64,000 nt of DNA from Candidatus Dojkabacteria bacterium (GTDB lineage: Bacteria; Patescibacteria; Dojkabacteria; SC72; JAFGCJ01), in the NCBI GenBank assembly GCA_016932785.1, contig JAFGCJ010000001.1, positions 1-64,000 of the forward strand. Direction: 5' to 3'. The notes beneath the pieces were generated by a model. The model saw only the letters and a list, made by a program, of their open reading frames with translations, was not told the DNA's origin and ran no database searches. A program made the position numbers and the translations under genes. Position 1 is the first letter of the stretch, and each line of letters begins with the position of its first letter. Below are positions 14,691 to 23,879 of this stretch, piece after piece.

Positions 14691-16967
14691 GTGTCAGCTT
14701 CAGTTGATGGTTCAGATCTGCCCGGTGTCTCTCAGGATGGTCATGTATTATCTGATGTTCTAGGTCCTGTCGGACCTCATCCCGATTCACTTCCCGGCGA
14801 AATTTTTGTATCTATTGAACAGCGCAGAGATTCATCCCCGGAAGCAATCTTTGCTGCTAGGGTAGATCTTCTTAAGGCCCTGGAGCCTATGGGTGTATCC
14901 GGTTTTGGTACAGAAGAAGAAGGTAGAGATTTTCTGGTGGAGGTTTTTGATGGAACCCTTGAAATGCTCAGATGCTGGCAGGACAGATTAGACGAATCGG
15001 CAGTGCTTGAGTTTCATAGGTGTGCTATCTCTATTTTCCCTGAATCAGAACTACCTCTAAGGATAGCAGAGTGGATGAAGGGCTTTTCGAGGATACATGC
15101 TTTGATAGAAACAGCAGGTGCCCAGCAAAATCCTGCACTTATGGCTAGGGTGCACCGTGAAATTATATTTGAATATGCCGTGAGGGCTCAGAGGTGTCCA
15201 AATTTGTTGTGGCCTCTTGAGCCGTCGATATCTAGGAGGGATGAACAGTGTATGGGGTTCAATAGAGTATTAGAACACCTAGCCCGGACGGTAGTTGAAA
15301 GAATGCCGTACTATGCTACATTTATGGCGCTTCCGGCCATAGAGGAAATAAATGATGTTGATATGAGAAGTCGAACTATTGTTGCATTGGTTGAAAGGTT
15401 AAGAAGAAGAAACATTGGGAGTAGTGAGCCTGCGGAAAAGCTGGCTCTGTTTGAATTAAGAAATTTTTTACTTGCGAAACTTTTTTCTGGTGAGGATGGA
15501 ACAGAGTCAGCAGATTCTCGTGCTGCAATTGCCTCATTTGCCGTTGCTGCTTTAGAGGATAGGGGTCATTCAATGCCGTCGGCATGGGTTTCCCGATACC
15601 AGAGGGAATATAAAAGTCTTGCGGATAGTGGAAAAAGAGCTGATCGGATTAGGGCACTAGCCGATATTGGGTGGATATGGCCGGGCTCGGATACTGCCTT
15701 AGGATATGCGACTAGACTTTGGGAATCTGGGGTTTTTAGTGATAAATGGAAGAGAGTAGAGCTTGCTATGTCGGTAGTAGATGCCGGAATAAGCATCGGT
15801 CTCGTAAGAAACCCTGTTTATCTTATGGGTGATTTATTGAAAAAAGCCAGAAGGTGGGAATACAGAGGTGGGGTGGGTCCGCGCGCTGAAGCAGTTGACA
15901 GGGTGGCTGAAAGGTTTTCTCTGACTTGTGCGTTACTGGTGAGATCTCAGGCCGGTCTGATACAAGATAGGGATCTTTCCCAGAGAGTGCTGCGTGATGA
16001 AGATGATTCAATGGAGCTCTCTTATAAGGTGCTTCATCGTCTTTCAACCCGTATTAAAGGCTTTGCTCGGGAGGGTATTATGATGGATCAGGCAAGAATG
16101 AATCTGGCAACCTCTGCCGCATGGCTTGGAGATAGAAAAATATTTGAGGAGGCTCTTGAGAGTGTTACGGAGCCTGACGTGATACTTCCGTATATTCCCG
16201 GGATTATTGAGGCGTGGGCCTGTAGAGGTGAGTGGGAAACGGCAGTAAAGATTTATGAGATGTGGTTCGAGGATATTGAGCCGAGTGTAGTAGCGGAAAT
16301 TAGCGATTACAGCAGAATAGAACTGCAGGCAAGAAGCACGATGCTTTATGTTAGAAGTCTTTTTGGGGCTAGTTGTGCACGCGAGGAGGGAGATGTCCGT
16401 CCGGAAAATACTGTGGTTAAAGAATTATGGTTGGATCCTGAGAAAGAAAGTGCCATGGCTGATATTGCGGGTCTGATAGAAGCCGAAATTGACTTTTGGC
16501 TGGCCAGGCTAGAAGGTACTTTGCCTGAAGGGGTACAGCCTCGGGGAGGATATTTTACCCCTAACAATACTAGTGTAGACAATAGCGCACTTAAAAAATA
16601 CCTTGTGTATAAAACAGCTCTGGATGTGGACGGCATTGAATTTGAAGGTCAAGCAGCAAGGGCTGTTATTATTTTCACGCAAAGGGCACGGTCCAAAGGT
16701 CCTATCTGGCAAAAGGATGCAAGTAGACGAGCTATAACCTGGGCCAGAGTGTCAATTTTCATTGAAAAACCTGAAGCAGAATCAGAGGAGGGTTCCAAGG
16801 ATCCGGATTTGGAGTTTAGGCTTTCTTCTTTGGCTAATATCTCTGATATTTATGAAGGCAGACAGAGAAATGGCAAACCCTTTCCCGAAGTTGCACTTAA
16901 GATGCGTACGGCTCTAACGGATATCTTTGATTCTATTAGAGCTAGATCAAATATAGCTCTAAAATAA
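14691..16967 (+). CDS. Large alpha-helical protein, paralogue A, unknown function
   Basis: 758 residues from the GTG at 14691 (MSASVDGSDLPG); the frame is open from a TTG at 14631, but a promoter-like TACAAT sits in that stretch. No known domain is recognised. The sequence is almost entirely helical with repeated amphipathic helices, like a superhelical TPR-type scaffold, and has no signal peptide or membrane segment. A segment near 470-530 (NLATSAAWLGD to IIEAWACRGEWETAVKIYEMWF) matches the same region of the next gene (TAAWVGEEDLL to IIYACECRRDHGLAIRIYSIVF), and the N-terminal regions also align (EFHR, FSRI, L.ETA), so the two are paralogues. It is first in a probable operon ending with a Ser/Thr kinase. 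Confidence 0.75.
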   Translation: MSASVDGSDLPGVSQDGHVLSDVLGPVGPHPDSLPGEIFVSIEQRRDSSPEAIFAARVDLLKALEPMGVSGFGTEEEGRDFLVEVFDGTLEMLRCWQDRLDESAVLEFHRCAISIFPESELPLRIAEWMKGFSRIHALIETAGAQQNPALMARVHREIIFEYAVRAQRCPNLLWPLEPSISRRDEQCMGFNRVLEHLARTVVERMPYYATFMALPAIEEINDVDMRSRTIVALVERLRRRNIGSSEPAEKLALFELRNFLLAKLFSGEDGTESADSRAAIASFAVAALEDRGHSMPSAWVSRYQREYKSLADSGKRADRIRALADIGWIWPGSDTALGYATRLWESGVFSDKWKRVELAMSVVDAGISIGLVRNPVYLMGDLLKKARRWEYRGGVGPRAEAVDRVAERFSLTCALLVRSQAGLIQDRDLSQRVLRDEDDSMELSYKVLHRLSTRIKGFAREGIMMDQARMNLATSAAWLGDRKIFEEALESVTEPDVILPYIPGIIEAWACRGEWETAVKIYEMWFEDIEPSVVAEISDYSRIELQARSTMLYVRSLFGASCAREEGDVRPENTVVKELWLDPEKESAMADIAGLIEAEIDFWLARLEGTLPEGVQPRGGYFTPNNTSVDNSALKKYLVYKTALDVDGIEFEGQAARAVIIFTQRARSKGPIWQKDASRRAITWARVSIFIEKPEAESEEGSKDPDLEFRLSSLANISDIYEGRQRNGKPFPEVALKMRTALTDIFDSIRARSNIALK

Positions 16968-17022
16968 AGAAAACTACAGGATAGATACCCTAGTTGGGAG
17001 TAATTTTTAGAAGAGAAAAACC

Positions 17023-18783
17023 ATGAGTGCAGGAATGACGGCTGGCGAAACAGGTGGCGGAGAGGCTACTGCCTCCTTGGCTCCTCTTAGTGATGAGATT
17101 GATGGATTAATGGCAGATGAGGGTAGGAATGGTACTGAAAATCGGCATGTTACTTTAGAATCACTTGCGGCTGACTTGGAAAGTCTTGACGACCTTGGAC
17201 CCGAGGAAAGGATTCGGGCCAGAATTGCCTTGATTGATGCCATGAGTTTTGATGATTCCTTAACACAGGAAAGGGTAAGATGTCCTGGGGTTGACGTTCG
17301 AGGCCTATTTGAAGGTGCTATTGATTGCCTTGATGGGATGGAGCCATTTCCTGGGAGATATCGATTTGGGAATGAGCTTCATGATCAGGCCTTGAGGTTG
17401 TATCGCGCTGGTGCTCTTAGAGATATTCCCGACCAGATATTAGAGCATCTTAGTGAGTTTCATAGGATAGAGCGGCTTGAGGAAACAGCACGAAGAATTG
17501 GTCGAGGTGGTGCACTGGTGAGAGCTATGGAGGAGCTGGCAAGTGTGGAGCAGAGGATGATTATGGGGGCTGCTGCTGCTATACATAGTGATGAGGAAAT
17601 TCGACGTCAGATGGATGTGATTGAACAACTGTATTCTGGGTTGGCAGTTGCGGCTACTGATAGTCTTGATCTTAACTATGCTCCGTGGGCTATTCCTTTT
17701 CTAGCTAAAGTTAGAGATCCTAGAGTAGCTATACCTACAGCCATACAGGTGACTAAGAATTTGCTTAGGTATGAGGGATCACCGTTGGCATCGTGGGTAG
17801 CGGGACGTCTTTTATTTCAAGTGAGTCAATCTATTAATTGGGCAGGCGATGATAAAGCACGACCGAGAAGTATACAATATGATGATATTGCGTCTGTGGC
17901 CTCACTTTCCCAGCGTATAGACTATTCAGCTGTAGTCCCTTATCGTGAAATGATCGATAAGGCGGCACTAATATTGAAGGAACCTCGCGATGGAATGCCT
18001 AATGTTACAGTAATTGCTAATGAAGTTAGATATGCTGTAGCTACAGGACAACTAGATTTGCTGGATGGAATATCGGAAAAAATAATTGGTACGAGAATGA
18101 CTCATCGGGATAGGGTAGACCTTACTTCTTGGGCCTCATCTGAATTAATGAAGGCAGGCCATTTTCATGAAATAATTGCATTATGTCATGACCTTATCGG
18201 TAGAAACCCTAGGCGTCTTTTACGTTCTGAAAATCCAAAGATATGGACCTTGGATGTTGTTTGTGAGATTGCTTGTTCTTTTTCCAGAGATTGGACTAAG
18301 GCATGTCTTGGTCTTACACGTGATAGGGTGCACGCAGCGTTGGTTAGGGAGTATAGAGAAGGTGTTCCGAGAAGTTTTCTCGATGGAGTATTAAAGCAGG
18401 TTAGAGATCTGGAAATACATGGATCTGCTGAAGATGCTGATGAACGGCGCTATACTATGATGCAGTGTAGGCATTTTCTTGCTAAGACGGCAGCATGGGT
18501 GGGCGAGGAGGATTTACTGCTTGGATTGGTTGAGTATAGTGGAAGTGATCCTTTGTTTTGGGAGTCTGTTCCAGAGATAATCTATGCTTGTGAGTGTAGA
18601 AGAGACCATGGTTTGGCCATTAGGATTTATTCGATTGTCTTTGGTCGATTTTGGAGGGGCGATGCGGATAGTTCTGATGGGTTTAGGCTTTCTGAATTTC
18701 TTTCGCGGTGCGGTATAGCAAAGGCCCAAATGGAATGGGAGGAAGCTTTGGCAAGAGAGAGGGGACCGTACGGTATTCTCTAG
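17023..18783 (+). CDS. Alpha-helical protein, paralogue B, unknown function
   Basis: 586 residues, starting 55 nt after paralogue A. The N-terminus is acidic and low in complexity (about 40 residues); the rest is predicted helical. It aligns with paralogue A over most of its length: ELHDQALRLYRAG, FHRIERLEETARRIG near residues 110-160, and KTAAWVG to IRIYSIVFG near 480-535. It lacks about 170 residues relative to A, mainly in the middle and C-terminus. No catalytic motif or membrane segment is seen. The kinase gene follows after 91 nt. A role as adaptor or substrate of that kinase is inferred only from position. Confidence 0.75.
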   Translation: MSAGMTAGETGGGEATASLAPLSDEIDGLMADEGRNGTENRHVTLESLAADLESLDDLGPEERIRARIALIDAMSFDDSLTQERVRCPGVDVRGLFEGAIDCLDGMEPFPGRYRFGNELHDQALRLYRAGALRDIPDQILEHLSEFHRIERLEETARRIGRGGALVRAMEELASVEQRMIMGAAAAIHSDEEIRRQMDVIEQLYSGLAVAATDSLDLNYAPWAIPFLAKVRDPRVAIPTAIQVTKNLLRYEGSPLASWVAGRLLFQVSQSINWAGDDKARPRSIQYDDIASVASLSQRIDYSAVVPYREMIDKAALILKEPRDGMPNVTVIANEVRYAVATGQLDLLDGISEKIIGTRMTHRDRVDLTSWASSELMKAGHFHEIIALCHDLIGRNPRRLLRSENPKIWTLDVVCEIACSFSRDWTKACLGLTRDRVHAALVREYREGVPRSFLDGVLKQVRDLEIHGSAEDADERRYTMMQCRHFLAKTAAWVGEEDLLLGLVEYSGSDPLFWESVPEIIYACECRRDHGLAIRIYSIVFGRFWRGDADSSDGFRLSEFLSRCGIAKAQMEWEEALARERGPYGIL

Positions 18784-18874
18784 GTGTAGATGAGAGAGAC
18801 GTATGTTTCTTCGCTGTTGACTTTATCACTTCAGATTTATAATATGAAAACAGACTAATCTGACGATATTATCC

Positions 18875-21800
18875 ATGTCTGGGGATTCACTTTATTCATC
18901 TGGAGTTTCAGCAGAAAAATATTCTGGTAATCTTGACCGTGGGGATAGTACTTCCAGTGTGTCTAGCGAAGAGTCTGAAGAAGGTTATGAGGCATTGGTT
19001 GCTGGTAATGTTGATCAGCAACGGGTCGCTGCTATGACAAGACTTCATGAAGGTTTTGTTTCTCAATTGGAGGCTCTCGATGAGCTTCTGGTTGATCCTT
19101 TTGCTGAAATTGTATCGAGGGGAATGTTTCGTGAACCCTTTGATGCAATGATGGCAAACTTTCGGGGACGTCAATTATCCTGTATCCAATTTCTTGCCCG
19201 TGAGGGGGTGACGTTAGAAAACTTGGCTCAGATAGTCCTGGGTGGTGTCTTGGTTCATGAGTCTAAAGCATATTCCCGTGAAGAAGATGTGTTGTCCATG
19301 ATAGGAGAGAATTTTCTTACTCAAATGTCTGGATTGTATGGATCTAGTAAAGCGGAGATTCCTGGAGACCTGGAGACAGATGTATTTTTGATTGGTGGTG
19401 GTGCGGCATTGGGGGTGATTCTGGATATTCCGGAGCCGACCGGCCGTGCAGACATGGAATCTATAGAATATCTTGTTAATACTTTTGGGATTAGGATCTT
19501 TAATGATGAAGGTGAGGAAATACCGATGGAGGAGGACGGTGAGATGACTCTAGAACAGGCTCAAACGGTATGGAGAACGCTTCAGTCATGGAGGAGTCTG
19601 ACGGTAGATCGTTCCATGCTTCCCACTGAGTTTAAGGAAACTTTTCCTGGAGATGTTGTTGTATTCTTTGGTTATCCCGATGAACAATCAGTAAGACATG
19701 AGTCAGAGGAGGTCTTTCATCACTACCTCAGGGATCAAATGGTTTCCTATCTCAAAGAACAGGAATCTACAGCTTTAGTTCCGGATGTGTCATATACTCC
19801 TAGGACGATATCGGAAATAGTTGGGATGACAGATGAAGACTGTCTTCGTCTATATGGTAGAGGCAGAAGAGAAGTGATAGAGGGTATTAGAGATGCTGAT
19901 CGTTCAGTTTTAGCTTGGAGTATTGCTGCTCCGGCGTTATCTGAAATTAGTTCAATTCTGAGTGAGGATGAGGAACTTGTTGAGTTGGAGGGAGTTAGAT
20001 TTATTGAGCAGCTTGCCTCTAGAAGTATTGGTTCCTTGGGTATACTTCCTGGGTCTGAGAGAATGGCAGCAATCAATGGCTTATCGAAGGAGGATATAGC
20101 GAAAATTCTTGAGGCATATGTTGAGGCGTATACGTTAGTTCGGGCTGTTCGTGGCAAGGTCTGTGAATTATTGCAGGAGAAAAATCCTAGAGAAGTGGCC
20201 AATCTGCTTCATGCATATTTTGGAAACCCTGTTAATTTTTTGCTTCATGGGGAGCGGGAGGAACTAGGAAGAGCCGATGGAAGTGACAGTTATTCTCGTT
20301 TTGAGGCTCAGAGGAGAAGAAATCTTGACGCGCTGACTACTTCTTTGGCAGTTTTGAAAAGGGACCAAATTCCGGAAGAAGGTCCAGAGGTTGTTAGAGG
20401 AGTTCTCGGGCTGGAAGATTTCTCAGAAGGTGAGGATGAGGGTGCTAAACCTGAGCAATATTATGTGGATACGAGGTTTGAGAGTCGATTTATTCAAGAT
20501 AAAGGGACTATTCCTGCGTGTGGTGCGGTGGTTGAGTTTGATCTTATCCCTTCGCATGGAACGACTGTGGCTATTACAATAGGAGAGGCTGGTGCTGGCG
20601 GTGGGATGAGTTCCTCGAGGAAAGCGGCTCTTGCAGCAGAGGTGAGTGGTGCGCCAGCAGGATTCAGAAGGTACGTAATTTTAGGTAAGGGCGATAGGAG
20701 GACAGATATCTATATGGATACCGACGGACAGGTTGTTAGGTACTATAGATCTAATGCAGGCGCTGCTGACCAGAGTCTTAGTGAGCTAGAATTTCAACAA
20801 GCGTGTTCGACACATCCCGAATCCAATATGTTCTTCCTAAAAGAGGCTACGGTTGCTCTTCCTGGTGGTGAGGCGTTTGCACAGTCGTTGATAGATCTGT
20901 CTGATCTTCCGTTTACCTTCGTTCCAAAAAGTGTCTTCGAGAGACTTGATGCCGAAGGAAGAACTGAGCTTCTAGATAAAAATATCTTTCAGTTGAGTAT
21001 TGCCGTTCAGCGTTTATTGCAAAACCTTGATATCCATAATGCATCTTCGTTTCTAGATAATAGGTTTACCATTGGAAGGGTAGAGCTCTCACTTCAGGAG
21101 TATATTAGAAGGATTGTTGTTTCTGCTTATAGAGCTGACTATTCTAGAGCAACGCGGTATTTTGGAACAGCTTCCAATGGTCTTGCACAAAGGCTTCATA
21201 TTAGGTCTGCTGATTTAGATCAATACAGTTCTGTTGTCTATGATGGTGCTTCTGAGGAGCCTTTTGCAGTTCTTCGCAATGCTAATCAAAGTTTAGTTGA
21301 TGGGGTGGAGCAGTTTGTGCTTCAGGTACTTGAGCCTGAGTTGCAGGCCGCAATTAGGCGTGCAAGTAGAGAGGCTGCTGTGGGTAGAGTTGTTGCTGGT
21401 ACCGGGATGGCGGAAAGTGTTGTGCCGGTAGCTGCGTCTACGTTGAATCATGTAGGATTGGGAGATAAGGGTGGATCGAGACGAATACTGGTGACATTGT
21501 TTCCATGGATAGAGAATATGGTTGGCGATCTAGCGGACTTTCGTGATCAGTTGAAGGCTTCTCCCTCGAGAGATCAGTTGCTGAAGATAGGATTAAGTCT
21601 TTGTAATGCGCTGGGAGGAGTTGCACATGAGGGACTGAACGTTGTCCATCGAGATGTGAAACCACAGAATGTCTTGATTGTAGGATCAAATATGGAAAAG
21701 GTTTTGCTTGGAGACTTTGGGATTTCTGTTCATAAGGGTTCGACTATGACAGTATCTGATCTGGACTCAAGTTCAAGTGCCGGCAGGACAGCACTGATGG

Positions 21801-23536
21801 GGACTCCTGGTTATGTTGCGCCTGAAGTGCTACCAAATGTTCTACAGCTTAAGGGAGAAACCAGTCTGGTGGTGACCGAAGCTGTTGATGCGTATGGATT
21901 GGGAGCAACTTTATTTGCTGTTGCCGTTGGTTGTGTTGTTGATGAGGCTGGAGATCCTCCTATTCCGGGAGTTATAAATGTGATGACTTCTGATCATTCA
22001 GACCAGGTCGAGGAGGCTAGACGGGCGGCTATAAGATCAAACCTTGCGAGTACTCCCATGGATCCTCAAATGATAGAGATTGTCGTTCGACTCCTCGAGA
22101 TTGATCCAGGTGAGAGACAGACAAATCTCCTCGCTGTTGCTGAGGAATTGAGAAGGATTTCAAATCCTTTTGAAGATTTAGGGTTGATGGATGGAGCCTC
22201 ATTGAGCGATTTAGATAGAGCACAGTCATTAGACGAAGTAATTCTGTTTTTGAGAATGTCTGTGCTTCCTAGCACTGAGAGGACAAAGGCTTTAAGTGAG
22301 ATAGCCTCTGGACTCGATGAGGTATCGCGCTATGCTGCTGCTCGAAGAGTGGGCGTTGAACAGGGATTAGCTGAAATGGATAGAATTTTGGTCAGGGCTG
22401 TGACAAATGGGAATAGAAGGACAGTGAGAAATGACCTTTCATCTGCAACTGGAGCCTATCTGGCATCAGTGTCGCTGGGAAGCCGTTTCGATCAGTTCTA
22501 TGCATCAGCTGTAGCAATATTTACACGTGTTTCCGGACAACTTAGAAAGCTTCAATTAGAGGGAAGATTAACAGACCCACTTATTAATACTTTACAGAGC
22601 ATCTTTGGCCGGTTTGCCAGGGAAGATAGACGAATTATTAATGTAGGTGAGTTTATGACTAAGAGAGGCTTGGAAGATAGAATGGGCTATCTTCATAGTT
22701 CACGGGAGGGCAGGTTTTTTGTCGATGACGAAAGTTTGGCAGGAATGTGTGTCAGTTTACAGTCTGAATTTAAAGCTAACAGACATCTTTTCCTCTCTGA
22801 GGTTGTTGTAAGGTTAACCTCTCTGCAAGGAGAAGTCGATTTTTCAAGCTGGAGAAATAATGTACTTTCTGGTGATCAATATGCTTCAAGTAATCTAACG
22901 CGTCATAGAGACCTTGGAAGAGTAATTAGCGACATAGTGGTTTCTCCTGCAAGAAGAGAAGAGCTGGAGAAAGATTTATCTAAAGTAGTGGAAGAACTCA
23001 GAAGTGCCGTGCCCGATGACGCGTACAGACTAACAGAGGTGCTGAGAAACCTCGTGGCTGTATATGTTTGGGTTAGCGGACATGGTATGCAAAGACAGCT
23101 TTCGTATGAAGCTAGAGACCTTAGAGATTATGCAGATAGGGAACATGAAAAAGGTTATGGGGCTATGTATTTATCGAAGGGTATTACAGAGGTATCGGAT
23201 CCGTTTTATAAAAGATTCAGCTGGCTTCGTACGCTACCTGAATTACGTAATCGGCTTTTGTCTGAATCTGGAGATCAAGGTGTAGAGGACATAGTTAGGA
23301 GGGCATTTAGTGACGCCGTTGGCGGAGTTAGTGGGGAAATTATTGATTATTGGAATGAATGGCGTAATGCTGTGGCCGAATATCTGTCGAAGAGCCTTTC
23401 GAGAAAAAGAATTAATGAAATTTTATACCAAAGGGATGAGCGTGCTCAGCTAAGAAGGATTGTTGGTAGTATTTCAAGAGAAATCGATGACTTTAACAAA
23501 GAGCATCGAAGAATATTGAGGGACCTTACTTCTTAG
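18875..23536 (+). CDS. Giant protein with internal Ser/Thr protein kinase domain
   Basis: 1553 residues. The C-lobe of a Hanks-type kinase is clear: catalytic loop HRDVKPQN at 925-932, DFG at 947-949, APE at 982-984 (GTPGYVAPEV), then VDAYGLGATLF. The N-lobe is poor: the strand expected to carry the ATP-binding lysine reads EPFAVLRNANQ near 795-805, with no lysine in place, and no clear glycine-rich loop. About 780 residues of unknown, mostly helical sequence precede the kinase and about 460 helical residues follow it. No membrane segment is seen, unlike PknB-type kinases. It ends the operon with the two paralogous helical proteins. The partner phosphatase may be the PP2C-FHA protein at 44.2-46.5 kb. 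Confidence 0.88.
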   Translation: MSGDSLYSSGVSAEKYSGNLDRGDSTSSVSSEESEEGYEALVAGNVDQQRVAAMTRLHEGFVSQLEALDELLVDPFAEIVSRGMFREPFDAMMANFRGRQLSCIQFLAREGVTLENLAQIVLGGVLVHESKAYSREEDVLSMIGENFLTQMSGLYGSSKAEIPGDLETDVFLIGGGAALGVILDIPEPTGRADMESIEYLVNTFGIRIFNDEGEEIPMEEDGEMTLEQAQTVWRTLQSWRSLTVDRSMLPTEFKETFPGDVVVFFGYPDEQSVRHESEEVFHHYLRDQMVSYLKEQESTALVPDVSYTPRTISEIVGMTDEDCLRLYGRGRREVIEGIRDADRSVLAWSIAAPALSEISSILSEDEELVELEGVRFIEQLASRSIGSLGILPGSERMAAINGLSKEDIAKILEAYVEAYTLVRAVRGKVCELLQEKNPREVANLLHAYFGNPVNFLLHGEREELGRADGSDSYSRFEAQRRRNLDALTTSLAVLKRDQIPEEGPEVVRGVLGLEDFSEGEDEGAKPEQYYVDTRFESRFIQDKGTIPACGAVVEFDLIPSHGTTVAITIGEAGAGGGMSSSRKAALAAEVSGAPAGFRRYVILGKGDRRTDIYMDTDGQVVRYYRSNAGAADQSLSELEFQQACSTHPESNMFFLKEATVALPGGEAFAQSLIDLSDLPFTFVPKSVFERLDAEGRTELLDKNIFQLSIAVQRLLQNLDIHNASSFLDNRFTIGRVELSLQEYIRRIVVSAYRADYSRATRYFGTASNGLAQRLHIRSADLDQYSSVVYDGASEEPFAVLRNANQSLVDGVEQFVLQVLEPELQAAIRRASREAAVGRVVAGTGMAESVVPVAASTLNHVGLGDKGGSRRILVTLFPWIENMVGDLADFRDQLKASPSRDQLLKIGLSLCNALGGVAHEGLNVVHRDVKPQNVLIVGSNMEKVLLGDFGISVHKGSTMTVSDLDSSSSAGRTALMGTPGYVAPEVLPNVLQLKGETSLVVTEAVDAYGLGATLFAVAVGCVVDEAGDPPIPGVINVMTSDHSDQVEEARRAAIRSNLASTPMDPQMIEIVVRLLEIDPGERQTNLLAVAEELRRISNPFEDLGLMDGASLSDLDRAQSLDEVILFLRMSVLPSTERTKALSEIASGLDEVSRYAAARRVGVEQGLAEMDRILVRAVTNGNRRTVRNDLSSATGAYLASVSLGSRFDQFYASAVAIFTRVSGQLRKLQLEGRLTDPLINTLQSIFGRFAREDRRIINVGEFMTKRGLEDRMGYLHSSREGRFFVDDESLAGMCVSLQSEFKANRHLFLSEVVVRLTSLQGEVDFSSWRNNVLSGDQYASSNLTRHRDLGRVISDIVVSPARREELEKDLSKVVEELRSAVPDDAYRLTEVLRNLVAVYVWVSGHGMQRQLSYEARDLRDYADREHEKGYGAMYLSKGITEVSDPFYKRFSWLRTLPELRNRLLSESGDQGVEDIVRRAFSDAVGGVSGEIIDYWNEWRNAVAEYLSKSLSRKRINEILYQRDERAQLRRIVGSISREIDDFNKEHRRILRDLTS

Positions 23537-23726
23537 GGTGCTGTTTTGTAAGGGGTCTCTCATCGGGTGGTTGCTGTAGTTCATAATATAAAGAATATTA
23601 GTGGGAATGATTTGGATAGCAACTTTATCAAATATTCCTTTTGCCCAAACCGTTAAAATCTGCTATATTTCAGCCTAGAACACATACTCGATACATGGGC
23701 GATTTTGTCTTCATCTCATGGCCGCG

Positions 23727-23743
23727 AACTATAAGTTAGCGGG
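23727..23743 (+). repeat. 17-nt dispersed repeat, copy 1 (5' of tRNA-Leu)
   Basis: AACTATAAGTTAGCGGG, identical to copies at 23861-23877 and 60250-60266. It ends 2 nt before the tRNA. It contains a -10-like TATAAG followed by a GC-rich GCGGG discriminator, so it could be part of the tRNA promoter as well as a repeat. A three-base variant lies at 60372-60387. Confidence 0.75.
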
Positions 23744-23745
23744 TG

Positions 23746-23829
23746 GGGCGAGTGGTGGAATAGGCAGACACGCGGGTCTCAAAAACCCGTCCTAGCAATA
23801 GGGTGAGGGTTCGATTCCCTCCTCGCCCA
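23746..23829 (+). tRNA. tRNA-Leu (anticodon CAA)
   Basis: 84 nt, class II tRNA. The acceptor arms GGGCGAG (23746-23752) and CTCGCCC (23822-23828) pair perfectly, with discriminator A at 23829. The anticodon stem CGGGT/ACCCG encloses the loop CTCAAAA, giving anticodon CAA, which reads UUG. A long variable arm (CCTA GCAA TAGG) and the T arm with GGTTCGATTCC are present. The 3' CCA is not encoded. It lies between two copies of the 17-nt repeat. Confidence 0.95.
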
Positions 23830-23860
23830 TAATCCGTGAGAGTGAGGGTGTTCACATTTA

Positions 23861-23877
23861 AACTATAAGTTAGCGGG
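23861..23877 (+). repeat. 17-nt dispersed repeat, copy 2 (5' of efp)
   Basis: AACTATAAGTTAGCGGG followed by AT and then the efp ATG at 23880. With TATAAG acting as a -10, transcription would begin within a few bases of the start codon, giving a nearly leaderless efp mRNA. Copies 1 and 2 bracket tRNA-Leu as direct repeats 134 nt apart. Confidence 0.75.
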
Positions 23878-23879
23878 AT

